From positions 558,001 to 622,000 of the forward strand of contig NZ_JAHYSS010000002.1 of the NCBI RefSeq assembly GCF_019802255.1: 64,000 nt of DNA, read 5' to 3'. The stretch's first letter is position 1, and each line of letters starts with the position of its first letter. The notes below the pieces were generated by a model. That model had not been told where the DNA came from. It saw only the letters and a list, made by a program, of their open reading frames with translations, and made no database searches. Position numbers and translations under genes: made by a program. Shown here in pieces: positions 36,455 to 44,428 of the stretch. The DNA is from Pedobacter polysacchareus (GTDB lineage: Bacteria; Bacteroidota; Bacteroidia; Sphingobacteriales; Sphingobacteriaceae).

Positions 36455-37438
36455 ATGGAATATAGACGTTTAGGAAAATCAGGATTACAGGTGAGTGCGC
36501 TTTCATTGGGTAGCTGGCTTACTTTTGGCCAGCAGATCAGTGATCAGACTGCCGATGAACTGATGGGGATTGCTTATGATGCAGGAGTCAACTTTTTCGA
36601 CAATGCCGAAGGTTATGCGGAAGGGAAATCTGAGATCGTAATGGGAAAGATTCTTAAAGCCAGGAAATGGGACAGGGAATCTTTTGTGGTCTCTAGCAAA
36701 GTGTTTTTTGGAACAGAAAACAAAGGGCCAAATCGGATGGGATTGTCCCGTAAACACGTGATTGAGGCTTGTCATGGGGCCTTAAAAAGGTTACAAGTAG
36801 ATTACCTGGACCTTTATTTCTGCCACAGACCGGATAAAAACACGCCGATTGAAGAAACGGTTTGGGCGATGAATACCTTATTACAGCAGGGCAAGATCCT
36901 GTACTGGGGGACTTCTGAATGGAGCGCCTCAGAAATTATGGAAGCCATTCGCGTAGCTAAACAGTATAATTTAATCGGCCCTACGATGGAGCAGCCTCAG
37001 TACAATTTACTGGAACGCAATAAAATGGAAAATGAATATTTGCTGCTGTTTAAAGAGTATGGACTGGGAACCACGATCTGGTCTCCTTTGGCTTCCGGGT
37101 TATTGTCTGGTAAATACACTTCAGGGGTAACTAAAGATACACGACTAGAGCTCAAAGGAATGGAATGGCTGAAAGATGCGGTGTTAAATGAAGAGAAGCT
37201 GAAAAAAGCAGAAAAACTTCAGGGACTTGCAGATCAATTGAACATTCCTCTGGCGAAATTATCTCTGGCCTGGTGTTTAAAAAATCCAAATGTGAGTACG
37301 GTAATTTTAGGCGCTTCGAAAACCGCGCAATTAAAAGAAAACCTGACCACTTTAGAAGTACTGCCATTGCTTACTGAAAAGGTGTTGACAGCTATTGAGG
37401 ACATCATGCAGACGAGGCCTCATTTGCCACAGTTTTAA
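36455..37438 (+). CDS. Aldo/keto reductase (Kv-beta/YghZ-like)
   Basis: NADPH-dependent oxidoreductase of the AKR superfamily. It has MEYRRLGKSGLQVSALSLGS, the catalytic Asp-Tyr pair in NFFDNAEGYAEGKSE, the Lys in FVVSSKVFFG, the His in LYFCHRPDKNTPIEE, and the C-terminal cofactor site TVILGASKTAQLKEN. 327 residues; the layout is that of the voltage-gated K+ channel beta subunit class. It is followed by a strong terminator. Substrate unknown; a role with the KirBac channel 17 kb away is not supported. Confidence 0.92.
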   Translation: MEYRRLGKSGLQVSALSLGSWLTFGQQISDQTADELMGIAYDAGVNFFDNAEGYAEGKSEIVMGKILKARKWDRESFVVSSKVFFGTENKGPNRMGLSRKHVIEACHGALKRLQVDYLDLYFCHRPDKNTPIEETVWAMNTLLQQGKILYWGTSEWSASEIMEAIRVAKQYNLIGPTMEQPQYNLLERNKMENEYLLLFKEYGLGTTIWSPLASGLLSGKYTSGVTKDTRLELKGMEWLKDAVLNEEKLKKAEKLQGLADQLNIPLAKLSLAWCLKNPNVSTVILGASKTAQLKENLTTLEVLPLLTEKVLTAIEDIMQTRPHLPQF

Positions 37439-37532
37439 AATTAGTATTGCTGTTAAAGGACCTTAGGTGAAGGAATTTTAAGGACTTCGGTTGTTGAGGC
37501 AGTAAAGCTAAATAAACAGTGCTGATGCTAAA

Positions 37533-37569
37533 TAAAAAAGGGCTTTGTTTACAACAAAGCCCTTTTTTA
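37533..37569. terminator. Bidirectional terminator between the aldo/keto reductase and gap
   Basis: AAAAAAGGGCTTTGT and ACAAAGCCCTTTTTT form a stem with A and T runs between the two convergent genes. Confidence 0.9.
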
Positions 37570-37589
37570 TTAGCTATTTCTTTGAAATG

Positions 37590-39038
37590 CTAGTAATAAG
37601 TTAGCCTCACTACCCCTGCTAATTTCTTAGCAAGTCGGATCACTTGTCTGGTGTAACCATACTCGTTGTCATACCAGGCATATAATACTACTGATTTATT
37701 GTCTTTGGCCATAATTGTAGCTGGTCCATCAATAATGGAAGCATGACTGTTGCCAATCAAATCTGTACTCACCAATTCATTGGAAATAGAGTATTCGATT
37801 TGCTCTGATAAATCTCCGAACAAAGATGCCTGTCTGAGTATTTCTGATACTTCTTCTTTAGATGTGACCGTGTTCAATGATAAGTTTAAGATGGCCAATG
37901 AAACATTTGGCGTAGGAACCCGCACCGCGTTTCCGGTCAGCTTGCCGCCTAAATGAGGGATTACTTTTGCCACCGCTTTATCCGCGCCGGTTTCTGTGAT
38001 GACCAGGTTAAGCGCAGCCGCCCTGCCTCTTCTATATTTTTTATGGTAATTGTCTAATAAATTTTGATCGTTCGTATAGGAGTGGACGGTTTCAATGTGC
38101 CCTTTTTCAATACCAAAAGCATCGTCAATCAGTTTTAAAACAGGAACAATGGCGTTGGTGGTACAAGAAGCATTAGATAAAATCGTTTCCGATTCATAAT
38201 CAATCCCTGCATCGTTGATTCCAGCAACTACATTCAGGATATCTCCTTTGGCAGGGGCAGTAAGCAGCACTTTGCTGATTCCATTGGCATTCAGGTGTCT
38301 GCCCAAACCTTCACGGTCACGGAAAACGCCAGTATTGTCAATCAATAAAGCATCATGAATATCATACAAGGTATAATCTACCTCTTCTGGTTCTTTGGCT
38401 ACGATAAAATAAATAGTTTGTCCATTGATAATCAGTGCTTTATTTTCAAAATCTTCAGTAATGGTACCATTAAAAGGACCGTGAACAGAATCTGTGCGTA
38501 AAAGTTCCGCTCTTTTGATCAGTTCTTCATCACTGTAGCTGCGGGTTACAATTGCTCTTAAGCGCAATTGCTCACCTTTACCAGCTTGTAAGATCAACTC
38601 ACGTGCGGCAATTCTTCCAATACGGCCAAAGCCATACAGGACTACATCCTTAGGAACTAGATTTCTTTTGTCTTTACCAATGTGTTTGCTGAGTTTACTC
38701 ACTACAAAATCATGAATGGTAGGGTAGTGGTCATTGTCGTCCAGCCATTCTGAAGCTAATCGGCCAATGTCAATGCGGGAAGGGGCAAGGTTACATTTTG
38801 AAATGGTCAAAGCCAGTTCCAGGGTCTCATAAATACTGATGTCTTTTCCGCTGATTTGTTTCGCATATTGGTGGTGCGAAAGGATTTCGCTGCTGCCAAC
38901 ATCAAATAAAGGTTTGCGGAACAATACAAGTTCGATAGATCTGTCGAACCAGAGCTGGCCTACGACATTAATCAGCTCAATGGCTTTTTTCTCTTTTTCA
39001 ATCCAACTTTGGAATTCGGATTGGTACTTCTTTAGCAT
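37590..39038 (-). CDS. gap: Glyceraldehyde-3-phosphate dehydrogenase, long Bacteroidota form
   Basis: The NAD-binding GAPDH fold starts at VVLYGFGRIGRIAARELI after an extension of about 130 residues. The active-site Cys is in LSNASCTTNAIVP, and there is the substrate-site block RRGRAAALNLVITETGADKA and the C-terminal WYDNEYGYTRQV. 482 residues from the ATG at 39038. The frame is open to a TTG at 39068, but that overlaps the -7 box at 39066-39073. The N-terminal helical extension occurs in other Bacteroidota GAPDHs; its function is not known to me. Confidence 0.93.
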   Translation of the reverse strand: MLKKYQSEFQSWIEKEKKAIELINVVGQLWFDRSIELVLFRKPLFDVGSSEILSHHQYAKQISGKDISIYETLELALTISKCNLAPSRIDIGRLASEWLDDNDHYPTIHDFVVSKLSKHIGKDKRNLVPKDVVLYGFGRIGRIAARELILQAGKGEQLRLRAIVTRSYSDEELIKRAELLRTDSVHGPFNGTITEDFENKALIINGQTIYFIVAKEPEEVDYTLYDIHDALLIDNTGVFRDREGLGRHLNANGISKVLLTAPAKGDILNVVAGINDAGIDYESETILSNASCTTNAIVPVLKLIDDAFGIEKGHIETVHSYTNDQNLLDNYHKKYRRGRAAALNLVITETGADKAVAKVIPHLGGKLTGNAVRVPTPNVSLAILNLSLNTVTSKEEVSEILRQASLFGDLSEQIEYSISNELVSTDLIGNSHASIIDGPATIMAKDNKSVVLYAWYDNEYGYTRQVIRLAKKLAGVVRLTYY

Positions 39039-39065
39039 GTGGCAATATTTTTGGTTAGAATGCCA

Positions 39066-39097
39066 CAAAAGTAAAAAAGATTGAGCGAGATACCCAA
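39066..39097 (-). promoter_or_regulatory. gap promoter
   Basis: On the minus strand TTG (39095-39097), 21 bases, TACTTTTG (39066-39073). It starts transcription about 25 bases before the ATG at 39038 and rules against the longer TTG start. Confidence 0.65.
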
Positions 39098-39148
39098 CCT
39101 TTTTACTTTATAAATTTATCACACAAGGTGTTAAATGGAACTAATAGA

Positions 39149-40009
39149 CTAGCCCAAATATGATTTTAAGATTTTACTTCTTGAAGTATGACGCAAACGC
39201 TGTAACGCTTTGTCTTTAATCTGACGTACACGCTCACGGGTCAGGTTAAACTTCTCACCGATCTCTTCTAAAGATAGGGGATGGTTTGTGCTCAATCCGA
39301 AGAAAAGTACAATAATCTCGCGCTCACGCTCAGTTAAAGTTGAAAGAGAACGTTTGATTTCCTCAGAAAGAGATTCATTGATCAAACTGCTATCCGTATT
39401 TGGCTCATGATTTTCCAATACATCTAACAATGTATTTTCTTCTCCCTGAACAAATGGTGCATCCATTGATACGTGACGGCCAGAGTTACTTAAAGTATCA
39501 GAGATTTTATCTACTGTAGTTTCTAAGATATCTGCCAATTCTTCCGGAGAAGGCTCACGTTCAAATTCCTGCTCTAATTTAGAGAAAGCCTTGCTGATTT
39601 TGCTCAATGAACCCACCTGGTTTAATGGCAAACGAACAATACGACTTTGTTCAGCAATAGCCTGCAATATAGATTGACGAATCCACCAAACAGCATAAGA
39701 GATAAATTTGAAACCCTTAGTCTCGTCAAAACGTTTTGCAGCCTTAATTAAACCCAGGTTTCCTTCGTTGATTAAGTCTCCTAGAGTTAAACCTTGATTT
39801 TGATATTGCTTCGCTACTGAAACCACAAAACGTAAATTCGTTTTGGTTAAACGCTCTAATGCGGCCTGATCTCCCTCGCGTATTTTTCTTGCTAATATTA
39901 CTTCTTCTTCGGCGGTGATTAAATCTACTTTACCAATTTCGTGAAGGTATTTGTCTAAAGATTGACTTTCGCGATTGGTAATGGATTGCGTGATTTTGAG
40001 TTGTCTCAT
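39149..40009 (-). CDS. rpoD: Primary sigma factor, Bacteroidetes type
   Basis: 286 residues, the short primary sigma factor of Bacteroidota without the long region 1.1. Region 1.2 is [20 protein letters not shown], region 2 has [20 protein letters not shown] and [20 protein letters not shown], region 3 has [20 protein letters not shown], and region 4 has [20 protein letters not shown]. This protein recognises the TTTG/TAnnTTTG promoters seen throughout the window. A -7 box TACTTTTG (40046-40053, minus) lies ~37 bases upstream of the ATG. Confidence 0.95.
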   Translation of the reverse strand: MRQLKITQSITNRESQSLDKYLHEIGKVDLITAEEEVILARKIREGDQAALERLTKTNLRFVVSVAKQYQNQGLTLGDLINEGNLGLIKAAKRFDETKGFKFISYAVWWIRQSILQAIAEQSRIVRLPLNQVGSLSKISKAFSKLEQEFEREPSPEELADILETTVDKISDTLSNSGRHVSMDAPFVQGEENTLLDVLENHEPNTDSSLINESLSEEIKRSLSTLTEREREIIVLFFGLSTNHPLSLEEIGEKFNLTRERVRQIKDKALQRLRHTSRSKILKSYLG

Positions 40010-40564
40010 TTATATGCTTTGGTACTCGTTATGTGTTTGAACTTGCAAAAGTAAGAATTTTAAGGCAATTTGAAAACTTAAATTCCTGAAAATGTTACAG
40101 TTTACAACTGCTATTTCTACGGATTTTAATTAGCAATAATTATTCCAAAATACTTTTGTCAGTATTTAATGGCGGTATTATGAATATGAAGATATATATT
40201 CTTGTTCAATGAATAAATATTGATAAACAATAACAAATCAGTTATGTTTGTACTTAATTAGAGATTGTCTAGCATAAGTCAGAATGCAAAAATGTTTATT
40301 GCGGAATATTAATTTCAGGAAAGACAGCGAAACTGTCAGTTGACATAAGGCAAAAAGAACTGAAAAAAAATACAAAAAACTGTTATAGCAGAGAAGAAAG
40401 CCGAAAAATCAAGAATTATTGGCAGATGAAGGTGTTATTATTGTGCTTTTAATGGTCCTGTTTTTGGGACAATAGTGTAAAATGATAGTTTTTATCACAG
40501 GATTGGCCTGACTTTACAGCGATAGCAGCACCGCAGCAACTCAAGAGTAATTAAGGAAATAAAT
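40010..40564. other. Intergenic region upstream of the sigma factor gene
   Basis: About 555 bases. The left end holds the sigma gene's -7 box. A short hairpin, GACAGCGAAACTGTC (40324-40338), lies near the middle. I find no convincing gene; the right end must carry the promoter of the small XRE regulator. Confidence 0.55.
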
Positions 40565-40798
40565 ATGGCAATAGTAGTGAATTTAGATGTGATGCTGGCC
40601 AAGCGGAAAATGTCGTTGACTAGCTTAACACAGGAAGTAGGAATCACAATGTCAAACCTGTCTATTTTGAAAACAGGCAAAGCAAAAGCGATTCGGTTTG
40701 AAACGCTGGACGCCATCTGTCGGGTTTTGGATTGTCAGCCTGGGGATTTACTGGCTTTCCAGCAGGAAGATTTAAATGAGGAAGATAGAAAAAAGTAA
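40565..40798 (+). CDS. Small XRE/Cro-type DNA-binding regulator
   Basis: 77 residues that are nearly all a helix-turn-helix domain: LDVMLAKRKMSLTSLTQEVG, then ITMSNLSILKTGKAKAIRFE and LDAICRVLDCQPGDLLAF. This is the YozG-type single-domain Cro/CI regulator. Targets unknown; no toxin gene is adjacent. A terminator follows at once. Confidence 0.88.
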   Translation: MAIVVNLDVMLAKRKMSLTSLTQEVGITMSNLSILKTGKAKAIRFETLDAICRVLDCQPGDLLAFQQEDLNEEDRKK

Positions 40799-40840
40799 AG
40801 CCTGTCCGTTTTAGATGAAAAGGAACAGGCTTTACTTTTT
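40796..40840 (+). terminator. Terminator after the XRE regulator
   Basis: AAAGCCTGTCC pairs with GGAACAGGCTTT across a short loop and is followed by a long T-run. Confidence 0.82.
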
Positions 40841-40862
40841 TTTATGCTGAGTTTTATCAAGC

Positions 40863-41192
40863 TTAGCTGAGGTCCACAACCTCCGCATCAGGTGCATTCT
40901 TTTTAACGGATTCAATGCCATTTTCGCGGCTGGCCTCCGATTCATACATTTCGCTGGTACCAATTACCTGTCCGTTGGTTGCCTTTAGGTTGAAATATGG
41001 TTTGCCATTACTGGAAGTCTTTCTTTCAAATTTACTATCATCTTTAGCGTTTTTCTTAACGGATTCAATGCCGTTATGGCAATTGGCTTTTGCAGTATAG
41101 CCTTCACTAGTAAGGATGACCTGGCCATTGCCTGCTTTCAAATCGAATTGAAATTCGCCGTTTTTCCTTGTTTTGATTTCGAATTTTCCCAT
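40863..41192 (-). CDS. YegP-like protein with two DUF1508 repeats
   Basis: 109 residues made of two tandem units of about 50: FEIKTRKNGEFQFDLKAGNG then QVILTSEGYTAKANCHNGIE, and again KTSSNGKPYFNLKATNGQVI then GTSEMYESEASRENGIESVK. This is the DUF1508/YegP fold, a small beta-rich protein of unsettled function. Two inverted repeats lie upstream in its promoter region. Confidence 0.9.
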   Translation of the reverse strand: MGKFEIKTRKNGEFQFDLKAGNGQVILTSEGYTAKANCHNGIESVKKNAKDDSKFERKTSSNGKPYFNLKATNGQVIGTSEMYESEASRENGIESVKKNAPDAEVVDLS

Positions 41193-41221
41193 AATCGTTT
41201 AATTGGTTTTTTGTATCCAGG

Positions 41222-41278
41222 TTGAAATTTTTATTTCAATATATAAAAAAATGGATATCAAAACAATATTTTGATATC
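41222..41278. promoter_or_regulatory. Two inverted repeats upstream of the YegP-like gene
   Basis: TTGAAAT-tttt-ATTTCAA (41222-41239) and a perfect 10-bp inverted repeat GATATCAAAA-caata-TTTTGATATC (41254-41278). They are possible operators; no promoter box could be fixed. Confidence 0.45.
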
Positions 41279-41747
41279 GATCATTCTATTCATTATCAGG
41301 ATTTAGCGGGGAAATGGCGCCAGCTGGTAGCACTGTGTTTGTTGTTAAGAAATAAATTAGGGTAATTAGAAATATTTATTTCTAGCTGATTTCCTGATTA
41401 AAATTCAAATTTCTAAAAATGGCAGTATTTCGCGACTTTAAAACCATAAAAGGAATTGAAAAGAAGGGGAAAAATGGCGGGGGGGAGACTGGGATTTGTT
41501 CGCTATCTGTTTTGCTATTGTTTTGCCATTGTTTTGCTGATGTTCTGCTTTTCTTTTACTGGCTCAAAAGAAAAGCAATAGAAAAGCAGGTTTGTAGGAA
41601 AGGAAAAAATGAGGTGCATCCGATTTAAGCAGTAGTTAAATCACCGTATTACCTGTTGAATAAATAGGAGTTGCCGGAATAAAAAAAAACACCTGATTCA
41701 GGTGCTTCTAGAAATTGCCTATTAGGCTTGATTGAGGTTTAGTGAAA
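41279..41747. other. Intergenic region with an 11-bp short tandem repeat
   Basis: About 470 bases. At 41508-41548 an 11-base unit TGTTTTGCTAT / TGTTTTGCCAT / TGTTTTGCTGA / TGTTCTGC runs four times. A 69-codon frame across it (41419-41628) has a composition unlike a protein and no family match I know, so it is not called. A hairpin with a T-run on the minus strand (41681-41706) ends the MBL hydrolase transcript. Confidence 0.6.
41681..41706 (-). terminator. Terminator of the MBL hydrolase gene
   Basis: AAGCACCTGA/TCAGGTGTTTTT on the minus strand, ending in nine T. Confidence 0.82.
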
Positions 41748-42587
41748 CTATAGACTAGCGAGGTCGAATGTACGGTCCAGTCTGATGCCTTTTTCCGTCT
41801 GCTGAAGCGTACAGCATTCATGGACTGCATCATGTTCCAGGAATAAGATATATTGTTTTTCAGTGGCTTCCTGGAGGAATGATTTTTTTTCAGTCAGGGT
41901 TTTTAAAGGAAACATATCATAAGCCATCACATAAGGCAAAGGAATGTGTCCTACGGAAGGGAGTAAATCTGCCATATATACTATGGTATGCCCTTTATAT
42001 TGAATCTGTGGCAGCATCATGGCATCAGTATGACCATAAGCAAAACGAATATTGATGCCTTCATGAAATTGAACACCTTCTTCATCAGCAACAAAACGCA
42101 ATTGTCCGCTTTCCTGGATAGGGAGGATGTTTTCTTTTAAGAAAGATGCTTTTTCTCTGTCATTTGGATTTACTGCCCAGTCCCAATGTTTCGCATTGCT
42201 CCAATAAAACGCATTGTTAAAGGATGGTCTGAGTTTATCACCCTGGCGGATAATAGAACCTCCGCAATGGTCGAAATGAAGGTGGGTCAAGAAAACATCG
42301 GTGATGTCTGCTCTGGAAAATCCTTTGGCAGCCAGTGATTTGTCAAGGGTATCCTCACCATGCAGGTAATAATGGCCCATAAACTTCTCATCCTGTTTGT
42401 CACCAATCCCATTGTCGACCAATATTAATCGGTTTCCATCTTCGATCAATAAGCATCGCATGGCCCAGGTACACATATTATTGGCATCGGCAGGGGTGGT
42501 TTTCTGCCAGATAGATTTTGGCACTACCCCAAACATGGCACCGCCATCTAATTTAAATAAACCGGTATCGATGGTATGTAGTTTCAT
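41748..42587 (-). CDS. MBL-fold metallohydrolase
   Basis: 279 residues. The metal motif is LTHLHFDHCGGSI (HxHxDH), with a His in FAYGHTDAMMLPQ, an Asp in YMADLLPSVGHIPL and a final His in LEHDAVHECC. It resembles the lactonase/AHL-hydrolase-like branch of the fold (LLIEDGNRLILVDNGIGDKQ). No signal peptide, so cytoplasmic. Substrate not evident. Single gene between two terminators. Confidence 0.9.
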   Translation of the reverse strand: MKLHTIDTGLFKLDGGAMFGVVPKSIWQKTTPADANNMCTWAMRCLLIEDGNRLILVDNGIGDKQDEKFMGHYYLHGEDTLDKSLAAKGFSRADITDVFLTHLHFDHCGGSIIRQGDKLRPSFNNAFYWSNAKHWDWAVNPNDREKASFLKENILPIQESGQLRFVADEEGVQFHEGINIRFAYGHTDAMMLPQIQYKGHTIVYMADLLPSVGHIPLPYVMAYDMFPLKTLTEKKSFLQEATEKQYILFLEHDAVHECCTLQQTEKGIRLDRTFDLASL

Positions 42588-42625
42588 GTGCAGCTTGAAT
42601 TAGATTATTGAAAAAGATAAAAGTA

Positions 42626-42663
42626 AAAAAAAAACCTGTTGAAAAGCTCAACAGGTTTTTTTT
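42626..42663 (-). terminator. lpd terminator
   Basis: AAAAAACCTGTTGA and TCAACAGGTTTTTT form a stem 40 bases after the lpd stop (minus strand). Confidence 0.88.
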
Positions 42664-42701
42664 AACAATCAGCCTATTTTAAGAAAAGGCGATTTTATAA
42701 T

Positions 42702-44090
42702 TTATAAGTGAATCACTTCACCGTAAGCATCAGCGGTAGCTTCCATAATGGCTTCGCTCATGGTTGGGTGTGGGTGAACCGCTTTTAACATTTCGTGTCC
42801 TGTAGTTTCCAGTTTACGGGCAACTACGATTTCAGCGATCAGTTCAGTTACATTGGCGCCAATCATGTGAGCACCTAGTAATTCACCGTATTTTGCATCA
42901 TAGATCATTTTAATAAAACCATCTTTAGCACCTGCTGCACTTGCTTTACCTGAAGCTGAGAATGGGAATTTACCAATTTTCAATTCATATCCGGCGGCTC
43001 TTGCTGCTTTTTCTGTATAACCAACAGAAGCAATCTCAGGACTGCAATACGTACATCCAGGGATGTTATTGTAATCTAATGGCTCTGGTTTCTGACCAGC
43101 AATTTTCTCTACACAGATGATTCCTTCTGCAGAAGCTACGTGAGCCAATGCCTGACCAGGAACAATATCACCAATTGCATAGTAACCTTTAACGTTAGTG
43201 CTGTAGAATTCATCTACGATTACTTTACCTTTTTCAGTTTTAATGCCAGTTTCTTCTAAACCGATGTTTTCGATGTTTGCAACAACACCAGCAGCAGAAA
43301 GAACGATGTCACATTCTAAAGTCTGCATACCTGAAGCAGTTTTTACCTGAACTTTACAGCCAGTACCGCTAGTGTCTACAGATTCTACGCTGGAAGAAGT
43401 CATCACTTCGATACCTGCTTTTTTAAAGCTGCGCAGTAATTGTTTAGAAACGTCTTCGTCTTCAACCGGAACAATATTGTCCATGAATTCTACTACCGTT
43501 ACTTTAGTACCTAAAGTAGCATAGAAGTAAGCAAATTCAACACCAATAGCGCCAGATCCAACTACCACCATAGATTTAGGCTGCTCAGGCAATACCATCG
43601 CCTGTCTGTAACCAATGATTTTTTTACCATCTTGTTTCAGGTTTGGCAATTCTCTTGATCTACCACCAGTAGCTAAAATAATGCTGGTTGCAGTATAGTC
43701 TTTTATAGAACCATCTGCTGCTTTCACTTCCACTTTGTTTCCAGGTTTAGCTTTACCAGTGCCCATGATCACGTCAATTTTGTTCTTTTTCATTAAGAAT
43801 TGAACACCCTTGCTCATGCCATCAGCAACACCACGGCTACGTTTGATTACTGCTGCGAAATCGGCCTCAGCCTCTGCAGTTTTAATACCGTATTCAGCAG
43901 CATGATTGATATATTCAAAAACCTGTGCACTTTTTAATAAGGCTTTGGTTGGGATACATCCCCAGTTAAGGCAGATTCCGCCTAAAGATTCGCGTTCTAC
44001 TACCGCAGTTTTTAAACCTAACTGAGAAGCTCTTATTGCAGCTACATATCCACCAGGACCGCTGCCAATTACAATTACATCGTAGTTCAT
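42702..44090 (-). CDS. lpdA: Dihydrolipoamide dehydrogenase
   Basis: E3 component of 2-oxoacid dehydrogenase complexes. FAD site VIVIGSGPGGYVAAIRASQL, redox disulfide GGICLNWGCIPTK, NAD site MVVVGSGAIGVEFAYFYATL, second FAD block GYYAIGDIVPGQALAHVAS and the C-terminal catalytic HPHPTMSEAI (His-Glu). 462 residues. A -7 box TAATTTTG (44127-44134, minus) lies 37 bases upstream. No E1/E2 genes adjoin. Confidence 0.96.
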   Translation of the reverse strand: MNYDVIVIGSGPGGYVAAIRASQLGLKTAVVERESLGGICLNWGCIPTKALLKSAQVFEYINHAAEYGIKTAEAEADFAAVIKRSRGVADGMSKGVQFLMKKNKIDVIMGTGKAKPGNKVEVKAADGSIKDYTATSIILATGGRSRELPNLKQDGKKIIGYRQAMVLPEQPKSMVVVGSGAIGVEFAYFYATLGTKVTVVEFMDNIVPVEDEDVSKQLLRSFKKAGIEVMTSSSVESVDTSGTGCKVQVKTASGMQTLECDIVLSAAGVVANIENIGLEETGIKTEKGKVIVDEFYSTNVKGYYAIGDIVPGQALAHVASAEGIICVEKIAGQKPEPLDYNNIPGCTYCSPEIASVGYTEKAARAAGYELKIGKFPFSASGKASAAGAKDGFIKMIYDAKYGELLGAHMIGANVTELIAEIVVARKLETTGHEMLKAVHPHPTMSEAIMEATADAYGEVIHL

Positions 44091-44361
44091 ATCTTATATA
44101 AAGGAATTTTTAACTTAAGTAATTGCCAAAATTAAAAAAATTGTTCATTAATACCGCCTGTTAGATTTTTGTACACTGCTTTTCAGAGGTTTAATTTAAA
44201 AAGGGCTCTCTAAACACAGATGTTGTGTTTATTTTGGAATTTAACAAAATACTGACAAACTGTACGTTAGATATGTTAAAGAAGATGTTAAATGTTGAAA
44301 ATTATTGTGATATTTAATAATAATTTAACATTGGAACCATCTTCCTGGATGATTTAATTTT

Positions 44362-44369
44362 TACCTTTG
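44362..44369 (+). promoter_or_regulatory. -7 element upstream of the Oar-like receptor gene
   Basis: TACCTTTG matches TAnnTTTG. It is ~60 bases from the ATG at 44429; no TTG at the proper distance was found. The 338-base gap otherwise holds only the lpd promoter region. Confidence 0.45.
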
Positions 44370-44428
44370 TGCCGTTATATTGTATTGCAGTATCATAAAA
44401 AAACAAAAAAAAATAATCAAAAAAAAGT

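Noticed and set aside
39039..39068. Longer N-terminus of GAPDH from a TTG at 39068
   Set aside because: The TTG overlaps the -7 box TACTTTTG, and an ATG at 39038 fits the promoter.
40796..41192. XRE regulator plus YegP-like protein as a toxin-antitoxin pair
   Set aside because: The genes are convergent with a terminator between them and DUF1508 is not a toxin family.
41419..41628. 69-residue reading frame on the plus strand with a hydrophobic middle
   Set aside because: The hydrophobic part is translated from an 11-bp tandem repeat; no recognisable start signal or family, and the composition is unlike the neighbouring genes.
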